Positions 16,740 to 26,296 are shown, counted from the first letter of the stretch. The stretch: DNA of 52,680 nt from Leptolyngbyaceae cyanobacterium M33_DOE_097 (GCA_015296075.1 DVDV01000190.1:1-52680); one strand, 5' to 3'. Notes: generated by a model not told the origin, from the letters alone. Made by a program: numbers and translations.

Positions 16740-18845
16740 CTAAATACCCAATACCTTGGTAATCAAGGGAAGCAGTTTGGCACAGGCTTCTGCAAGTTTG
16801 GCTGCATCGGGGAGGGAGGCGATCGTGCCCTTGAGAATTTTGACAGAGGTACTCGAAAGCTTCTTCAGCGTGCCATCTTGGGGATTTTCACCCGCTTTGG
16901 CAAGTGTGCCGATCTGCTCTAGCGCTTCGGCTTTGTCGGGTTCGGGTAGGTTTGGCTCCGTTTCAATGGCCGTTTGCAATTCTTTGAGCCACGCGGCTAA
17001 CTGCACTGACTCCGGTTGAGGCGATTGCTGCAACTGTTGAATCGTGTTGCTCACATTGCCGCTAATCTCACCCAGGTTCACGACTGAGTTTGTGGCGTTG
17101 ATGTTGCCAGTGAAATTAGTGGTGCGGCTTTGGTCAGAGCTATTGTTCATCGATTTTGCCTCCGCGTATGCCTGTACATTAATCGGTCGGTTTGCCATGA
17201 GCCGGGTGATTTCCAACATATCAGCACTTTGCTGACGGTAAATCGTAATTTGCTCGTCTTTGGCTTTGAGTTCGGCTTGATATTTCGCTTCTAAGGCTTT
17301 CACCGCCGCTTCATACGTTTGGTTGAACTCGCCATGCAACCTTCCTTTATCCGCATCGGGAGGAGCATTGACCCGCACCACCACAACGCCATCCCCTTTA
17401 TTCTCAATACTTTGGATCGAGAGTTCTGTTCCCTCATTGTCGAGAACCAACTTATTAAAGGAATAGGTGAACGCCTTCCAATCAATGCCATTGCGAAAGA
17501 TCAGGTCTACCGTGCTAATCACTTCTTGAAAGAGCTTGGTAAACTCGCCAGGGGCAAAGTCTCCACTGCTGGGGCGACGCTCTTTTTGATCGCGGAGAAG
17601 ATAGACGTATTGACAATCGACCTGATCTAAATTTGTATAGCTGTCCATGTTCCAGTCTTCAAGACAAGCCCCTGTAAAGAAAGAGCCTGTGAAGTCTGTA
17701 TTTAGGACTAATGCTTCTCTTAAGATTGCATTCTTCAAGTTAGCTGCTCGGACAGAAGAACAACTAAAGTCTGCCCATGTTAAATCTGCCTCTTCCAGAT
17801 TCGCACCATCGAGAATACAAGCTCGCAAGTTGGCATCGGCATAGGATTTTTTGTAGCCGTTGCCTGTGACAAGCAAATCACAGACCGCTAGGTTCGCCAA
17901 TGCAGAGCTACCCACACGGGCGCGATCGAGTTGTTTTGCAGCTTGCCAGCAGACCCAATCTAAAACTGTTTGTCGTTGCCTGGTCGAGTTGAAGTTGGTG
18001 CTTCTCAGCGCCGCTTGACTAAAGTTGGCGTGGGTCAAGGTCGCACCACAAAAAGCAGTGCCCCCGATCGCATTAAACGCAACGCTTAGCTTTCGCAGCA
18101 AAACGTACTTACTATTACGCTGCAAAGCACACCAGGCCATAAAAACGCCTAACAGCCCAATTACGACAGCAAGAAGTAGGGCAAGTGCCAGCATCATTGG
18201 TGTCAGATTGAGAAACGCCGCTTTAGCCGAGATCACGCCCACGACTGCTACCGCAAAACCTCCGACAAATGGCAGGGCGATCGCACCGAGCAAGCCACCC
18301 GCAAAGGCGGTTGCAAAAGCAATGGCAATCATCCCGGCAACCATGCCAATAACCACCAGCGCAAATGCCCCTGCCACAACACGATCCGCGGTCAGCAACA
18401 GCCAAAATGTCACAGCAAAGGCGATCGACAGCGTAATAGCAAGTGTCCCAAAGGTTTCAACAACAAACCCATGCCGAATAATCACCACAGCTAAAACAAT
18501 CAGGAAAATCAGGAGCAGCAGGCCCATTGCACTGGGGTATTTTGAATCAAGCAGGGAAAATGCCGTCAAATTACTGGCATATCCCAACAAAATGCCTGCG
18601 AGAGCCGCCAAACCGAAGGAAAGAATGAGTTGACCAATCATCCAGTGCCACTGTAAGCCTGCCTTGGCTTTGGCAAAGTTTGCCCCACTCAAATTGGCGT
18701 GGGTAAAGTTAGCTCCACGAATGTCGGTCTCGCTCAAGTCGGCACCTGACAGATCCCTTCCCTTAAAGCTTTGTCCGCGTAGGTCTGCCCCACGAAAGTC
18801 CCGTTCTCCAGCGGCGTAGCGGCGTAATACTTCAGTTGCTTTCAT
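16740..18845 (-). CDS. Membrane pentapeptide-repeat protein with helical C-terminal domain
   Basis: 701 aa from ATG 18843-18845 (MKATEVLRRYAAGERDF); the 18 residues upstream in the frame are not family-like. Order of parts: pentapeptide repeats (RGADLRGQSFKGRDLSGADLS..., residues ~15-60); a block of about six membrane helices rich in Ala/Gly/Val (~65-260); a second pentapeptide block (ANFSQAALRSTNF..., AFLDGANLEEADLTWADFSCSSV-like, ~270-430); a predicted soluble domain with a strand-rich segment (~450-530); a coiled coil; then the 'TTNFTGNINATNSVVNLGEI' strand repeat and a helical end. The repeat 'TGNIN...VVNLG.ISG.VSNTI' is shared with many cyanobacterial effector-like and conflict proteins, which is an inference about role. 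First gene of a three-gene operon. Confidence 0.85.
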   Translation of the reverse strand: MKATEVLRRYAAGERDFRGADLRGQSFKGRDLSGADLSETDIRGANFTHANLSGANFAKAKAGLQWHWMIGQLILSFGLAALAGILLGYASNLTAFSLLDSKYPSAMGLLLLIFLIVLAVVIIRHGFVVETFGTLAITLSIAFAVTFWLLLTADRVVAGAFALVVIGMVAGMIAIAFATAFAGGLLGAIALPFVGGFAVAVVGVISAKAAFLNLTPMMLALALLLAVVIGLLGVFMAWCALQRNSKYVLLRKLSVAFNAIGGTAFCGATLTHANFSQAALRSTNFNSTRQRQTVLDWVCWQAAKQLDRARVGSSALANLAVCDLLVTGNGYKKSYADANLRACILDGANLEEADLTWADFSCSSVRAANLKNAILREALVLNTDFTGSFFTGACLEDWNMDSYTNLDQVDCQYVYLLRDQKERRPSSGDFAPGEFTKLFQEVISTVDLIFRNGIDWKAFTYSFNKLVLDNEGTELSIQSIENKGDGVVVVRVNAPPDADKGRLHGEFNQTYEAAVKALEAKYQAELKAKDEQITIYRQQSADMLEITRLMANRPINVQAYAEAKSMNNSSDQSRTTNFTGNINATNSVVNLGEISGNVSNTIQQLQQSPQPESVQLAAWLKELQTAIETEPNLPEPDKAEALEQIGTLAKAGENPQDGTLKKLSSTSVKILKGTIASLPDAAKLAEACAKLLPLITKVLGI

Positions 18846-19115
18846 AAAGGCAGAAAGGGCGAATCGATTCAGTGGGTAGATAAGGCCAGACTGATCCAAT
18901 TAATACATCGCTGGCTTAGACATCCAATGAAAAGTGGAATTCTTTAAATATTGTTTGAGGTCATTGGTCATTCGTTTTTTACCTGGCGAAGTTGGCCTGA
19001 CAGACCACTAGATAGGCGGGCTCTACTTTAAAGGTCGGGGATCTTCAAGGAGAGACAAAACAGATTTTTTCTTGCAGACTTGAAAAGCAAGCATTTTCTC
19101 TTATGAAATAAATCT

Positions 19116-20816
19116 GTGAAACAACCAACGCTGAGTCAGCTGCCAATCTGGATTCGTTATGTAGCGATCGCCCTGCTAGTAATTGGCATTGTGTTTCGGT
19201 TTGTTAATTTGAATCACAAAGTGCTTTGGCACGACGAAGTTTATACCGGGTTTCGATCAGCAGGTTATGTAGCACCAGAAATTTGGAACGATCTAGCCCA
19301 AAATCAGCCAATTCAGATGCAACGCTTGAAGGACTACACTAGCCTAAAGCCCAATAGCAACTTCGGCGATACGCTCCATTCTCTTGTCGCTGAAGATTCT
19401 CAACATCCTCCGCTTTTCTTTATGATGACGCGCCTGTGGATGCAGGTTCTAGGCTCACCGATCCGATCGTTGTTTGGTAGCCAGATCACGGTTTTGCGAT
19501 CGCTGCCAATGTTGCTGAGTCTGTTGGCGATTCCGGCGGCGTTTGCCCTCGCGTGGGAGTTGTTTCACTCAAAAGCGGCAGCCCTCTTTGCAGCCATGCT
19601 ACTTGCCCTTTCACCCCTGGATGTTCTATTCGCTCAAACCGCGCGTCAATATAGCCTGCTGACAGTCGTGGTGCTGGTGAGCCAATGGTTATTAATGAGA
19701 GCATTACGCCTATCTCAACCGAAACCACAGAATCATCAGCAGTCTCAAGCCTACAGCCAATGGCAACCCTGGCTCTGGTACTCTTTTGCAGTCGCAATTG
19801 GCCTCTACACCCATCCCTTTTTTGGGTTAACAATCGCTGCCCAAATAGTGTTAGTGAGTGCCCTTTGGCTGAGCGATCGCGCTCAAACAGCGAGGGTGGT
19901 AATCAAGTTTGCTGGAGCCGTATTGCTCGCAATCGTTGCTTTTACACCCTGGTTAATTGTGATCTATCGAGGGCTAGGAAAGGTTTCAGCATCGACTGAC
20001 TGGCTGAAGATTACGCCCCCTATTAAGGAATACTTTAGGCAGTGGATCCTTAACTACACGTCTCTCTTTTATGACCTTGAGCTTGGCTTAAACAATCCCC
20101 TGGATTACCTGATTCGTTTGCTGTTTATCGCCTTAATCGGGGTTGCTGTAATCTTGGTTTGCCGTCAATGCGATCGCCGCGCCTGGTTAAGCGTATTGAC
20201 CATTATTTTTGTACCACTTTTGTTGTTAGCTGGGGCGGACTTAGCACTGGGTGGCAAGCGATCAACCATTGGTCGCTACCTCATCTCTAGCTATCCCGGT
20301 GTGCAGCTAGCAGTTGCTTGGCTACTAGCAACATTGTGTAGCCGAGGCTTACCTAAGCTGCGCCTTCTATACAAAAAGTCAGCTCCCTCAATCAATCGTC
20401 TGGTTATGGGTGTTACTGCCTTTAGCATCATCGCGCTTAGCACTGTTGCAAGTTTAACAGCGAGCGCCGCCGCTTTTACCTGGTGGACTAAAGACGTAAG
20501 TTACTACAATAACGAAATCGCGCAGGTGATTAACCAGACTAACTCACCTCTGATTGTGAGTGACCATGGCAACAGCTTCACCAATCTCGGAGATCTAATC
20601 TCTATAAGCTATCTCGTCAAACCAGAGGTGCCAGTTGTCTATTTTGGTGATGATCTGGATTATATTAATCGGCCTGAGTTTGCAAAGCTTCAGGTTGAGC
20701 ATTCTATTATCTTCTTTCGTCCAACCAAGGCTCTACAAGATCAGTTAGAGGCAACGTTTCGCAACTTACAACCCCACTCAAAACCAGAGCTAAAACTGTG
20801 GACTCTTGCAAAGTAG
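19116..20816 (+). CDS. GT39-family membrane glycosyltransferase, copy 1
   Basis: 566 aa, GT-C fold with about ten membrane helices. Family features are the first-loop acidic pair WHDEVYTGFRSAG, the EDSQHPPLFFMMTRLWMQ segment, and LSPLDVLFAQTARQYSLLTVVVLVS. GT39-type (PMT/ArnT-like) enzymes move a sugar from a polyprenyl-phosphate carrier to a protein or lipid on the outer face of the membrane. GTG is chosen as the start at 19116: an ATG 13 nt upstream runs into a stop at once, and copy 2 begins in the same way. The next gene is a close tandem paralogue. Confidence 0.9.
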   Translation: MKQPTLSQLPIWIRYVAIALLVIGIVFRFVNLNHKVLWHDEVYTGFRSAGYVAPEIWNDLAQNQPIQMQRLKDYTSLKPNSNFGDTLHSLVAEDSQHPPLFFMMTRLWMQVLGSPIRSLFGSQITVLRSLPMLLSLLAIPAAFALAWELFHSKAAALFAAMLLALSPLDVLFAQTARQYSLLTVVVLVSQWLLMRALRLSQPKPQNHQQSQAYSQWQPWLWYSFAVAIGLYTHPFFGLTIAAQIVLVSALWLSDRAQTARVVIKFAGAVLLAIVAFTPWLIVIYRGLGKVSASTDWLKITPPIKEYFRQWILNYTSLFYDLELGLNNPLDYLIRLLFIALIGVAVILVCRQCDRRAWLSVLTIIFVPLLLLAGADLALGGKRSTIGRYLISSYPGVQLAVAWLLATLCSRGLPKLRLLYKKSAPSINRLVMGVTAFSIIALSTVASLTASAAAFTWWTKDVSYYNNEIAQVINQTNSPLIVSDHGNSFTNLGDLISISYLVKPEVPVVYFGDDLDYINRPEFAKLQVEHSIIFFRPTKALQDQLEATFRNLQPHSKPELKLWTLAK

Positions 20817-21025
20817 CCTACTGAATCTAAACCAACAAGATGAAACGGCTAGGTTAATACAAACCTACGAATGACTATTTAATTTCTACAGCAAGGGAAT
20901 TTAGTAGATGCTTTTTCACACGTAAAAAGATATTGGACAGCCTAACTTCTGACCTAGTGGGGAAGACAAACGGGTGCTTTTCTTGCAAGCTTGGAAGGCA
21001 AACATTTGCCCCTTTGAAGAAGTCT

Positions 21026-22747
21026 GTGAAAGAAGTAACGCTGAATCGGCTATCAGTCTGGTTTCGTTATGTGGCGATCGCGCTGCTGGTAGTTGGAATC
21101 ATCTTTCGATTTGTCAATCTGAATCACAAACTGTTTTGGCACGACGAGATCTACACCGGGTTTCGCTCAGCCGGGTATGTGAGGACAGAGATTCATGATG
21201 AGCTGATCCAGACACAACCGATTCAGATGCGGCGCTTAAAAGATTTTGTCAGCCTGAAACCAAATAGCACCTACACTGATACGCTTCGCTCTCTGGCAAT
21301 TGAAGACTCGCAACATCCACCGCTCTACTTTGCGCTGACCCGCCTGTGGATGCAGGTTTTCGGTTCTCCAATTCGCTGGTTTTTTGGCAGTCAGGTCACG
21401 GTTTTGCGATCGCTTCCCATGCTGCTGAGTTTGTTGGCAATTCCAGCGGCGTTTGCCCTCGCCTGGGAACTATTTCATTCAAAAACAGCTGCTCTGTTTG
21501 CCGCGATGCTGCTGGCGCTCTCACCCTTTGATGTGTTGTTTGCTCAAACCGCTCGTCAGTACAGCTTGCTGACAGTATTGGTGTTAGTCAGCCAGTGGTT
21601 ATTGCTACGTGCCATGCGGTTGTCTCAGCCCCGTCCAAAAGGCTACCGGGTTTCTCCCTCTTATCAGCCCTGGCGACCCTGGCTGTGGTACTGCGTCAGC
21701 CTTGTGCTTGGTCTTTACACCCATCCTTTTTTTGGCCTAACACTAATTGCCCAAGCCGTTTTGGTAGGAGGCATCTGGTTGAGCGATCGCGCCAAACCGA
21801 CTGGCCTGTTGCTCAAGTTTAGCGGGACAGTTCTAGCTTCTATCCTTGCTTTTGCGCCCTGGCTATGGGTGATCTATCGGGGTAAAGAGAGTGTTGCCGC
21901 AACAACAGGTTGGTTAAATGTGACCCCTTCGATCGGCTACTACCTTAAGTTGTGGCTGCTTAGCTTTACGTCATTATTTATTGATTTAGATTTTGGTATT
22001 ACCAACCCCATCACCTTTTTGCTGCGTCTGCCATTCTTTATCCTGACTGTGGTAGGAGTGATCTTAATTTGCCTCCAGTGCGATCGCCGCGCCTGGTTAA
22101 GCGTCTTGACGATGATTTTTGTGCCATTTTTATTGCTCGCTGGGGCCGATTTTGTTTTTGGTGGGCTGCGATCGACCGTCAGCCGCTACCTAATTTCTAG
22201 CTACCCTGGGGTGCAGCTTGCTATGGCGTGGTTGCTTGCAACCTTGTGTACGAGAGGACTAGCCAAGTTGCCATCGCTCTATGAAAAGTCAACGCGCTCG
22301 ATCAATCGTCAGTTACTAGGCAGCATTGCCCTCAGCCTGATTGCGATCGGTAGCATTACCAGTCTGACCGCGAGTGCTACCTCTTACACCTGGTGGAATA
22401 AGGATTTGAGCTACTTTAATGGTGCGATCGCCCGGGTGATTAACCAGACAAACGCACCATTGCTGGTCAGTGATCCAGGTGACGATTTCACTAACCTGGG
22501 AGACTTAATCTCACTCAGTTACATAGTCAGGCCAGAAATCCCCCTGGTTTACCTGGAAGGCAACCTGGAGTACCTGAACAGCCCAGAATTTACTGCGCTA
22601 CAGAAGGGGCGATCGCTCGTTGTCTTTCGCCCATCTAAGCAATTGCGTAGTCTTTTAGAGGCAAAGTTTCGCAACTTGCAGCCTTATCCCAACCGGAGTC
22701 TAAAGTTATGGACGCTTTCGGAGCCATCTGCTGATCAGTTGGACTGA
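21026..22747 (+). CDS. GT39-family membrane glycosyltransferase, copy 2
   Basis: 573 aa from GTG 21026 (VKEVTLNRLSVWFRYVAIALL), which aligns with the GTG of copy 1. An in-frame TTG at 20933 would add 31 residues with no counterpart in copy 1. It shares WHDEIYTGFRSAGYV, SQHPPLYFALTRLWMQVFGSPIRW, a nearly identical LAIPAAFALAWELFHSK stretch, FAQTARQYSLLTVLVLVSQWLL and SRYLISSYPGVQLAMAWLLATLC. The two copies differ most in the outer C-terminal domain, which may set substrate choice. The last 113 nt overlap a predicted gene on the minus strand. Confidence 0.9.
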   Translation: MKEVTLNRLSVWFRYVAIALLVVGIIFRFVNLNHKLFWHDEIYTGFRSAGYVRTEIHDELIQTQPIQMRRLKDFVSLKPNSTYTDTLRSLAIEDSQHPPLYFALTRLWMQVFGSPIRWFFGSQVTVLRSLPMLLSLLAIPAAFALAWELFHSKTAALFAAMLLALSPFDVLFAQTARQYSLLTVLVLVSQWLLLRAMRLSQPRPKGYRVSPSYQPWRPWLWYCVSLVLGLYTHPFFGLTLIAQAVLVGGIWLSDRAKPTGLLLKFSGTVLASILAFAPWLWVIYRGKESVAATTGWLNVTPSIGYYLKLWLLSFTSLFIDLDFGITNPITFLLRLPFFILTVVGVILICLQCDRRAWLSVLTMIFVPFLLLAGADFVFGGLRSTVSRYLISSYPGVQLAMAWLLATLCTRGLAKLPSLYEKSTRSINRQLLGSIALSLIAIGSITSLTASATSYTWWNKDLSYFNGAIARVINQTNAPLLVSDPGDDFTNLGDLISLSYIVRPEIPLVYLEGNLEYLNSPEFTALQKGRSLVVFRPSKQLRSLLEAKFRNLQPYPNRSLKLWTLSEPSADQLD

Positions 22748-23006
22748 CAGCAGCAAAGCATTGATAGTAGGGCGATCGCAAACTGACCCAGATTGTAAAC
22801 CGCTCCAAGGATGCGGCTAGCAAGGTGCGATTGCCTTCTCGTCGAAGCTGGGTTGCTGTGCGATATGCCTGAAATCGCTGACTTACATCAAACTCATACA
22901 CTAACCCATACAACTCGCCTTCAAAGCAGGTGCCTTGTTGCAAAGTAGAACCTAGAAAAAACCGAAAAGGGCGAATTTGACGTTCAGATATGAGACCAGC
23001 ATCCAT
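22635..23006 (-). CDS. Small uncharacterised cyanobacterial protein (overlaps GT39 gene)
   Basis: 123 aa. It reads as a real protein in its first ~85 residues: RPFRFFLGSTLQQGTCF, GELYGLVYEFDVSQRFQAYRTATQL, SLERFTIWVSLRSPYYQCF. This resembles short cyanobacterial proteins with 'F.LGS.L.Q...F.GEL.G.VY.F'. No function is known. The last 113 nt overlap the 3' end of GT39 copy 2; that end is conserved with copy 1, so the overlap is real or the C-terminal part of this frame is a recent extension. Confidence 0.5.
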   Translation of the reverse strand: MDAGLISERQIRPFRFFLGSTLQQGTCFEGELYGLVYEFDVSQRFQAYRTATQLRREGNRTLLAASLERFTIWVSLRSPYYQCFAAVSPTDQQMAPKASITLDSGWDKAASCETLPLKDYAIA

Positions 23007-23144
23007 AATAGAAGTATTGCTTTACACAACAAATCTATACGTATCTTAACATCTAGTAATCTATCCGAGGGAGGTAATTCTCCTTGATTGACTCATGTGA
23101 ATTAATTTTTGCTGATCTCAAACATCAATTATTTTTGCCAAACT

Positions 23145-23432
23145 TTATTCAATAAACCTGATGACCTTTACTTTTGATTCCTGTAATTGCTCATAGTTGG
23201 TTGCCCGCAACTCAATGGTGTCAAGTTGCCCCATCGCCAATCCGCATCCGTGTCCATACTTTGCCCGCACGCGATCGCTGGCAATGGTCAGGGCTGTACG
23301 TGAGCGCTCAACAAAGTCTTGGAGATCGTAGGCATGACCCGGTGTGAAATAGTCTTTCACAATTAGCGAAGGCGAGTAGCAAGTCTCCTGCTTACCATCG
23401 GGCCACTCAATTTGAAATCGAATTTCAGGCAT
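23145..23432 (-). CDS. MSMEG_0570 family nitrogen-starvation response protein
   Basis: 95 aa, the usual length of this small family found only in Nit1 clusters. It reads MPEIRFQIEWPDGKQETCYSPS, then DYFTPGHAYDLQDFVERSRTAL and YGHGCGLAMGQLDTIE. The biochemical role is unknown. It is the last gene of the Nit1 operon, 68 nt after the glycosyltransferase, so it should be co-transcribed from the NtcA promoter at 29409-29451. Confidence 0.93.
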   Translation of the reverse strand: MPEIRFQIEWPDGKQETCYSPSLIVKDYFTPGHAYDLQDFVERSRTALTIASDRVRAKYGHGCGLAMGQLDTIELRATNYEQLQESKVKVIRFIE

Positions 23433-23500
23433 AAAAATAGATCGTTGAGAGGTTGGTTAGGGAGTATTGATCGGTGAATGTTGAGAAGTAATGATGAATG

Positions 23501-24673
23501 TCATCCGGCTACATTTTCAGCTAGGTTGCGATCGCGCAACTGCTGATAGTGTTGCAGATGCATCTTAGCGGATGCCGCCCAGGTGTACTGTTGCAAAATT
23601 GACTGGCTTTGTTGAACGAATGCTTGCGCCTGATTGGGTTGCACACTGGCGATCATTGCCCTGGCGATCGCTGTTGGATCTTCAGGATTAACCAGCAACG
23701 CCTGTTGATCCGTGAGAAACTCCGTGAACGGTGGCTGATTTGAGGTGACAACAGGCAAACCAGCCGCGATTGCCTCCAGCACCACCAGTCCCCACCCCTC
23801 TTTTAGGGATGGAAAGACAAACGCATCCGCCAGCCGATAAAGGGCGGGCAGATCCGCATTCGCGATGACACCGGGGAGGATGAGCGATCGCCCAGGCTCA
23901 ATCTCTAACTGCTTCGCCAGTTCAAAAAATTCCGTTCGATAGGGTTGGTAGTCAAACAAAGTCGCCCCTCCAGCAATCATCAGTTGCGCTTGGGGCTGCT
24001 GCTGCAATACCTGTTTGAAAGCGCGTAATAAATTGAGAGAATTTTTGCGCGGTTCAATCCCACCAACGGTCAAATAAATCGGGCCATCATGTAACTGCCA
24101 GCGCTGTTTGAGGGTTGCTTCCTCTCCTGTTTGAATGGCAGAAAAACGTTTCAGGTTAATTCCATTTAAGACGCGAGGAGCCGCGATCGCATATTCCTGC
24201 TGCAACGCTTGCTGCCAGCGATCGCTGACGCAGAGACACTGATCCACCCCCCGAATCGACCGATCCTGGCACTCGCGCAAGTACGGACTCTGATAGTCCT
24301 CAATGTGGTGAACGGTGCGGATCAGGTGAGGCAGGGGACGCATCTCGCGCAGTAGCACCAGCGCATTGGCACTCAAACAATCCTGCGCGTGAAAAAAGTC
24401 GTGGGGCAGAGGTGCCTGACTGAGATAGGTGGCAAACTCGTGAATTCGCTGCTGAATCAACGCGTCAATTTCAGCCGGAGCCGCAGTCGCCGCGATCGGA
24501 ATGTACTGACAAGACAGGGAAAAATCGAATCCGCTGCCATCTTTATCCAATGCATAAACACATACGTCATGCCCCAATTGGTGCAGTGCTTCAGCTAGTT
24601 CCAATGTGTGAACTACACTGCCTCTGGGTTTGGTGGAGTAGGTGAAAAAAGCAATCCGGTAAGGAGTGGGCAT
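23501..24673 (-). CDS. MSMEG_0565 family glycosyltransferase (GT4-like) of the Nit1 cluster
   Basis: 390 aa, GT-B fold of GT4 type. The N-terminus has RIAFFTYSTKPRGSVVHTLELAEALHQLGHDV. The C-terminal donor-binding half has LTVGGIEPRKNSLNLLRAFKQV and ADAFVFPSLKEGWGLVVLEAIAAGLPVVTS, which contains the E-x7-E motif. Such an enzyme is a constant member of Nit1 clusters, but its sugar donor and acceptor are not known. It starts 13 nt after the AIR-synthase-like gene and is probably co-translated with it. Confidence 0.93.
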   Translation of the reverse strand: MPTPYRIAFFTYSTKPRGSVVHTLELAEALHQLGHDVCVYALDKDGSGFDFSLSCQYIPIAATAAPAEIDALIQQRIHEFATYLSQAPLPHDFFHAQDCLSANALVLLREMRPLPHLIRTVHHIEDYQSPYLRECQDRSIRGVDQCLCVSDRWQQALQQEYAIAAPRVLNGINLKRFSAIQTGEEATLKQRWQLHDGPIYLTVGGIEPRKNSLNLLRAFKQVLQQQPQAQLMIAGGATLFDYQPYRTEFFELAKQLEIEPGRSLILPGVIANADLPALYRLADAFVFPSLKEGWGLVVLEAIAAGLPVVTSNQPPFTEFLTDQQALLVNPEDPTAIARAMIASVQPNQAQAFVQQSQSILQQYTWAASAKMHLQHYQQLRDRNLAENVAG

Positions 24674-24686
24674 ACAAACTCGCGAC

Positions 24687-25661
24687 TTAGATCGGCTGAA
24701 CTTGAGAAAATCCTGTCAGTGCTTGCTGCGATAAATCCCAAAAGACGCAGGATTCTTCGAGCGATCGCAGCACCAGTTGCGGTTCGGCTTGCACCGCTCC
24801 AATCACTTCGCAAATCAGATCGTGAGCCTGAAAACTGGCTTTTACCGCTGACACATTTTCCGGATTGACACTGAGCAAAAATCCGTAACTGGGAAAGCTG
24901 ACTAACCACTGCTCCAGCGCCAGTTCTGGTGGATGGGGAATCTGGTCAAGCTGCACAACGGCTCCACAACCGGATGTTTCCAGCAACATCAGCAGGGTGC
25001 CAATAATCCCGGCGTTACTGATATCCTTGCCAGCTCGACACAGCCCTGCTTCCGCCAACATCGGCAAAATTGCCAGGTTATCGCGAAGCTGCATTGGATC
25101 CGCACAGGTTGCGGCATCCCAAAAGGGGTAGTTGGGGTGGGGTATCCCGCGAAAATCACTCACCAGCAGCAGGCGATCGCCCGGTTGCGCATCAAAACTG
25201 GTAATCAAGCGCTTTGCCCGTCCCAAAATCGCCACCGAGAGGGCATTGTAAACACTGTGGCAATTGGTATGTCCGCCCACAATCGGCACCTGGTAAGCCT
25301 TGGCCGCCGCCTGCATCCCCTCCCACAGGCGATCGCAGGATTCCAGGGATTGACCCCAGAGGGTATCGACCAGGGCGATCGGGTAGCCCCCCATCGCGTA
25401 GATATCACTGACATTCACCATCACGGCTGACCAGCCCGCAAACCAGGGTTCGGCTTCGACAAACTGGGGCAGCATCCCCTCGGCAGCTAGGAGCAAGTAA
25501 CCTTCCCCATCGGGAATTGCCGCACAATCATCACCGATCTCAATTGTGGCATCTGAGTTGGGCGCGATCGCACTTAAGCGGTTCGCCGCCGATTGAATAT
25601 CGCACTTTTGCAGCAAACTTGGGTTTTGCCGCAGGTTTGCCACCAGCTCTGCCAAACTCAC
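24687..25661 (-). CDS. Sll0787 family AIR-synthase-like protein
   Basis: 324 aa related to PurM (aminoimidazole ribonucleotide synthetase) and HypE/ThiL. It carries IEIGDDCAAIPDGEGYLLLAAEGMLPQFV, WSAVMVNVSDIYAMGG, VGGHTNC and GKDISNAGIIGTLLMLLETSGCG. These ATP-binding folds phosphorylate or cyclise amide-type substrates, so a similar reaction on a nitrile or amide product is plausible inference. In mycobacteria the same domain is fused to the acetyltransferase (MSMEG_0567). Here the two are separate genes overlapping by 4 nt (ATGA, 25658-25661). Confidence 0.93.
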   Translation of the reverse strand: MSLAELVANLRQNPSLLQKCDIQSAANRLSAIAPNSDATIEIGDDCAAIPDGEGYLLLAAEGMLPQFVEAEPWFAGWSAVMVNVSDIYAMGGYPIALVDTLWGQSLESCDRLWEGMQAAAKAYQVPIVGGHTNCHSVYNALSVAILGRAKRLITSFDAQPGDRLLLVSDFRGIPHPNYPFWDAATCADPMQLRDNLAILPMLAEAGLCRAGKDISNAGIIGTLLMLLETSGCGAVVQLDQIPHPPELALEQWLVSFPSYGFLLSVNPENVSAVKASFQAHDLICEVIGAVQAEPQLVLRSLEESCVFWDLSQQALTGFSQVQPI

Positions 25662-26164
25662 GATGCGGCTCGCTCCAGGCGTGGCATCGGTGGGCGCAAC
25701 TCATTCCCACGTGGGTAGAAGTCGAGATCGGCTTGCATTAAATGGTGGGGACGCTCACAGATGGTCATTTCTTCTAGCGATCGCCAGTGCAACCGCTGAA
25801 AAAATCGGACATTTTGCAACTGCACAGTGGCGAGAAACTGCTGACAGCCCCACGTATTCGCCGTTGTCACTGCCTTGTAAATCAAGCCTTTACCGATTTG
25901 CCAACCTTTGCGAAAGTCCCGGTGAGTGCCCAGTCTGCCACCATACCAAACCCCTGGCTCAATCTCGTAGATCCGCACGACACCCACCACCTGCTGCGTT
26001 GTTGTCTCAACCGCCACAATTGGGTAAGCCATGCGGTCTAGCTCATCAACATCTTCGTGGTCAAAGAGCTGCTGCTCCTCTGAAAAGATGGCTGTCCGCA
26101 GGGCAAAGTAATCCTCTACTTCCTGGGGAGTCGTTGCCAGCTTAAAATGATACGAACTCGACAT
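25658..26164 (-). CDS. MSMEG_0567/Sll0786 family nitrogen-starvation N-acetyltransferase
   Basis: 168 aa from ATG 26162-26164 (MSSSYHFKLATTPQEV). GNAT fold: YFALRTAIFSEEQQLFDHEDVDELDRMAYPIVAVE, then VVGVVRIYEIEPGVWYGGRLGTHRDFRKGWQIGKGLIYKAVT, which holds the acetyl-CoA pyrophosphate-binding R/G-rich loop, and a final HHLMQADLDFYP. The substrate is unknown. Translationally coupled to the AIR-synthase-like gene. Confidence 0.93.
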   Translation of the reverse strand: MSSSYHFKLATTPQEVEDYFALRTAIFSEEQQLFDHEDVDELDRMAYPIVAVETTTQQVVGVVRIYEIEPGVWYGGRLGTHRDFRKGWQIGKGLIYKAVTTANTWGCQQFLATVQLQNVRFFQRLHWRSLEEMTICERPHHLMQADLDFYPRGNELRPPMPRLERAAS

Positions 26165-26296
26165 AATTCCACGACAATAAAAATAAAGTTCAGACAATCA
26201 CTCAAAACACATAAAGAAGAGCATTCAGAGACATTTCAGCAGCGCTTAAGCGTAGACGAGTCCCGATTTGGTTAGCGATCGCGACCCCTAGAGATG

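Noticed and set aside
18025-18633. 202-codon open frame opposite the pentapeptide-repeat gene
   Set aside because: Antisense shadow of the Ala/Gly-rich membrane region.
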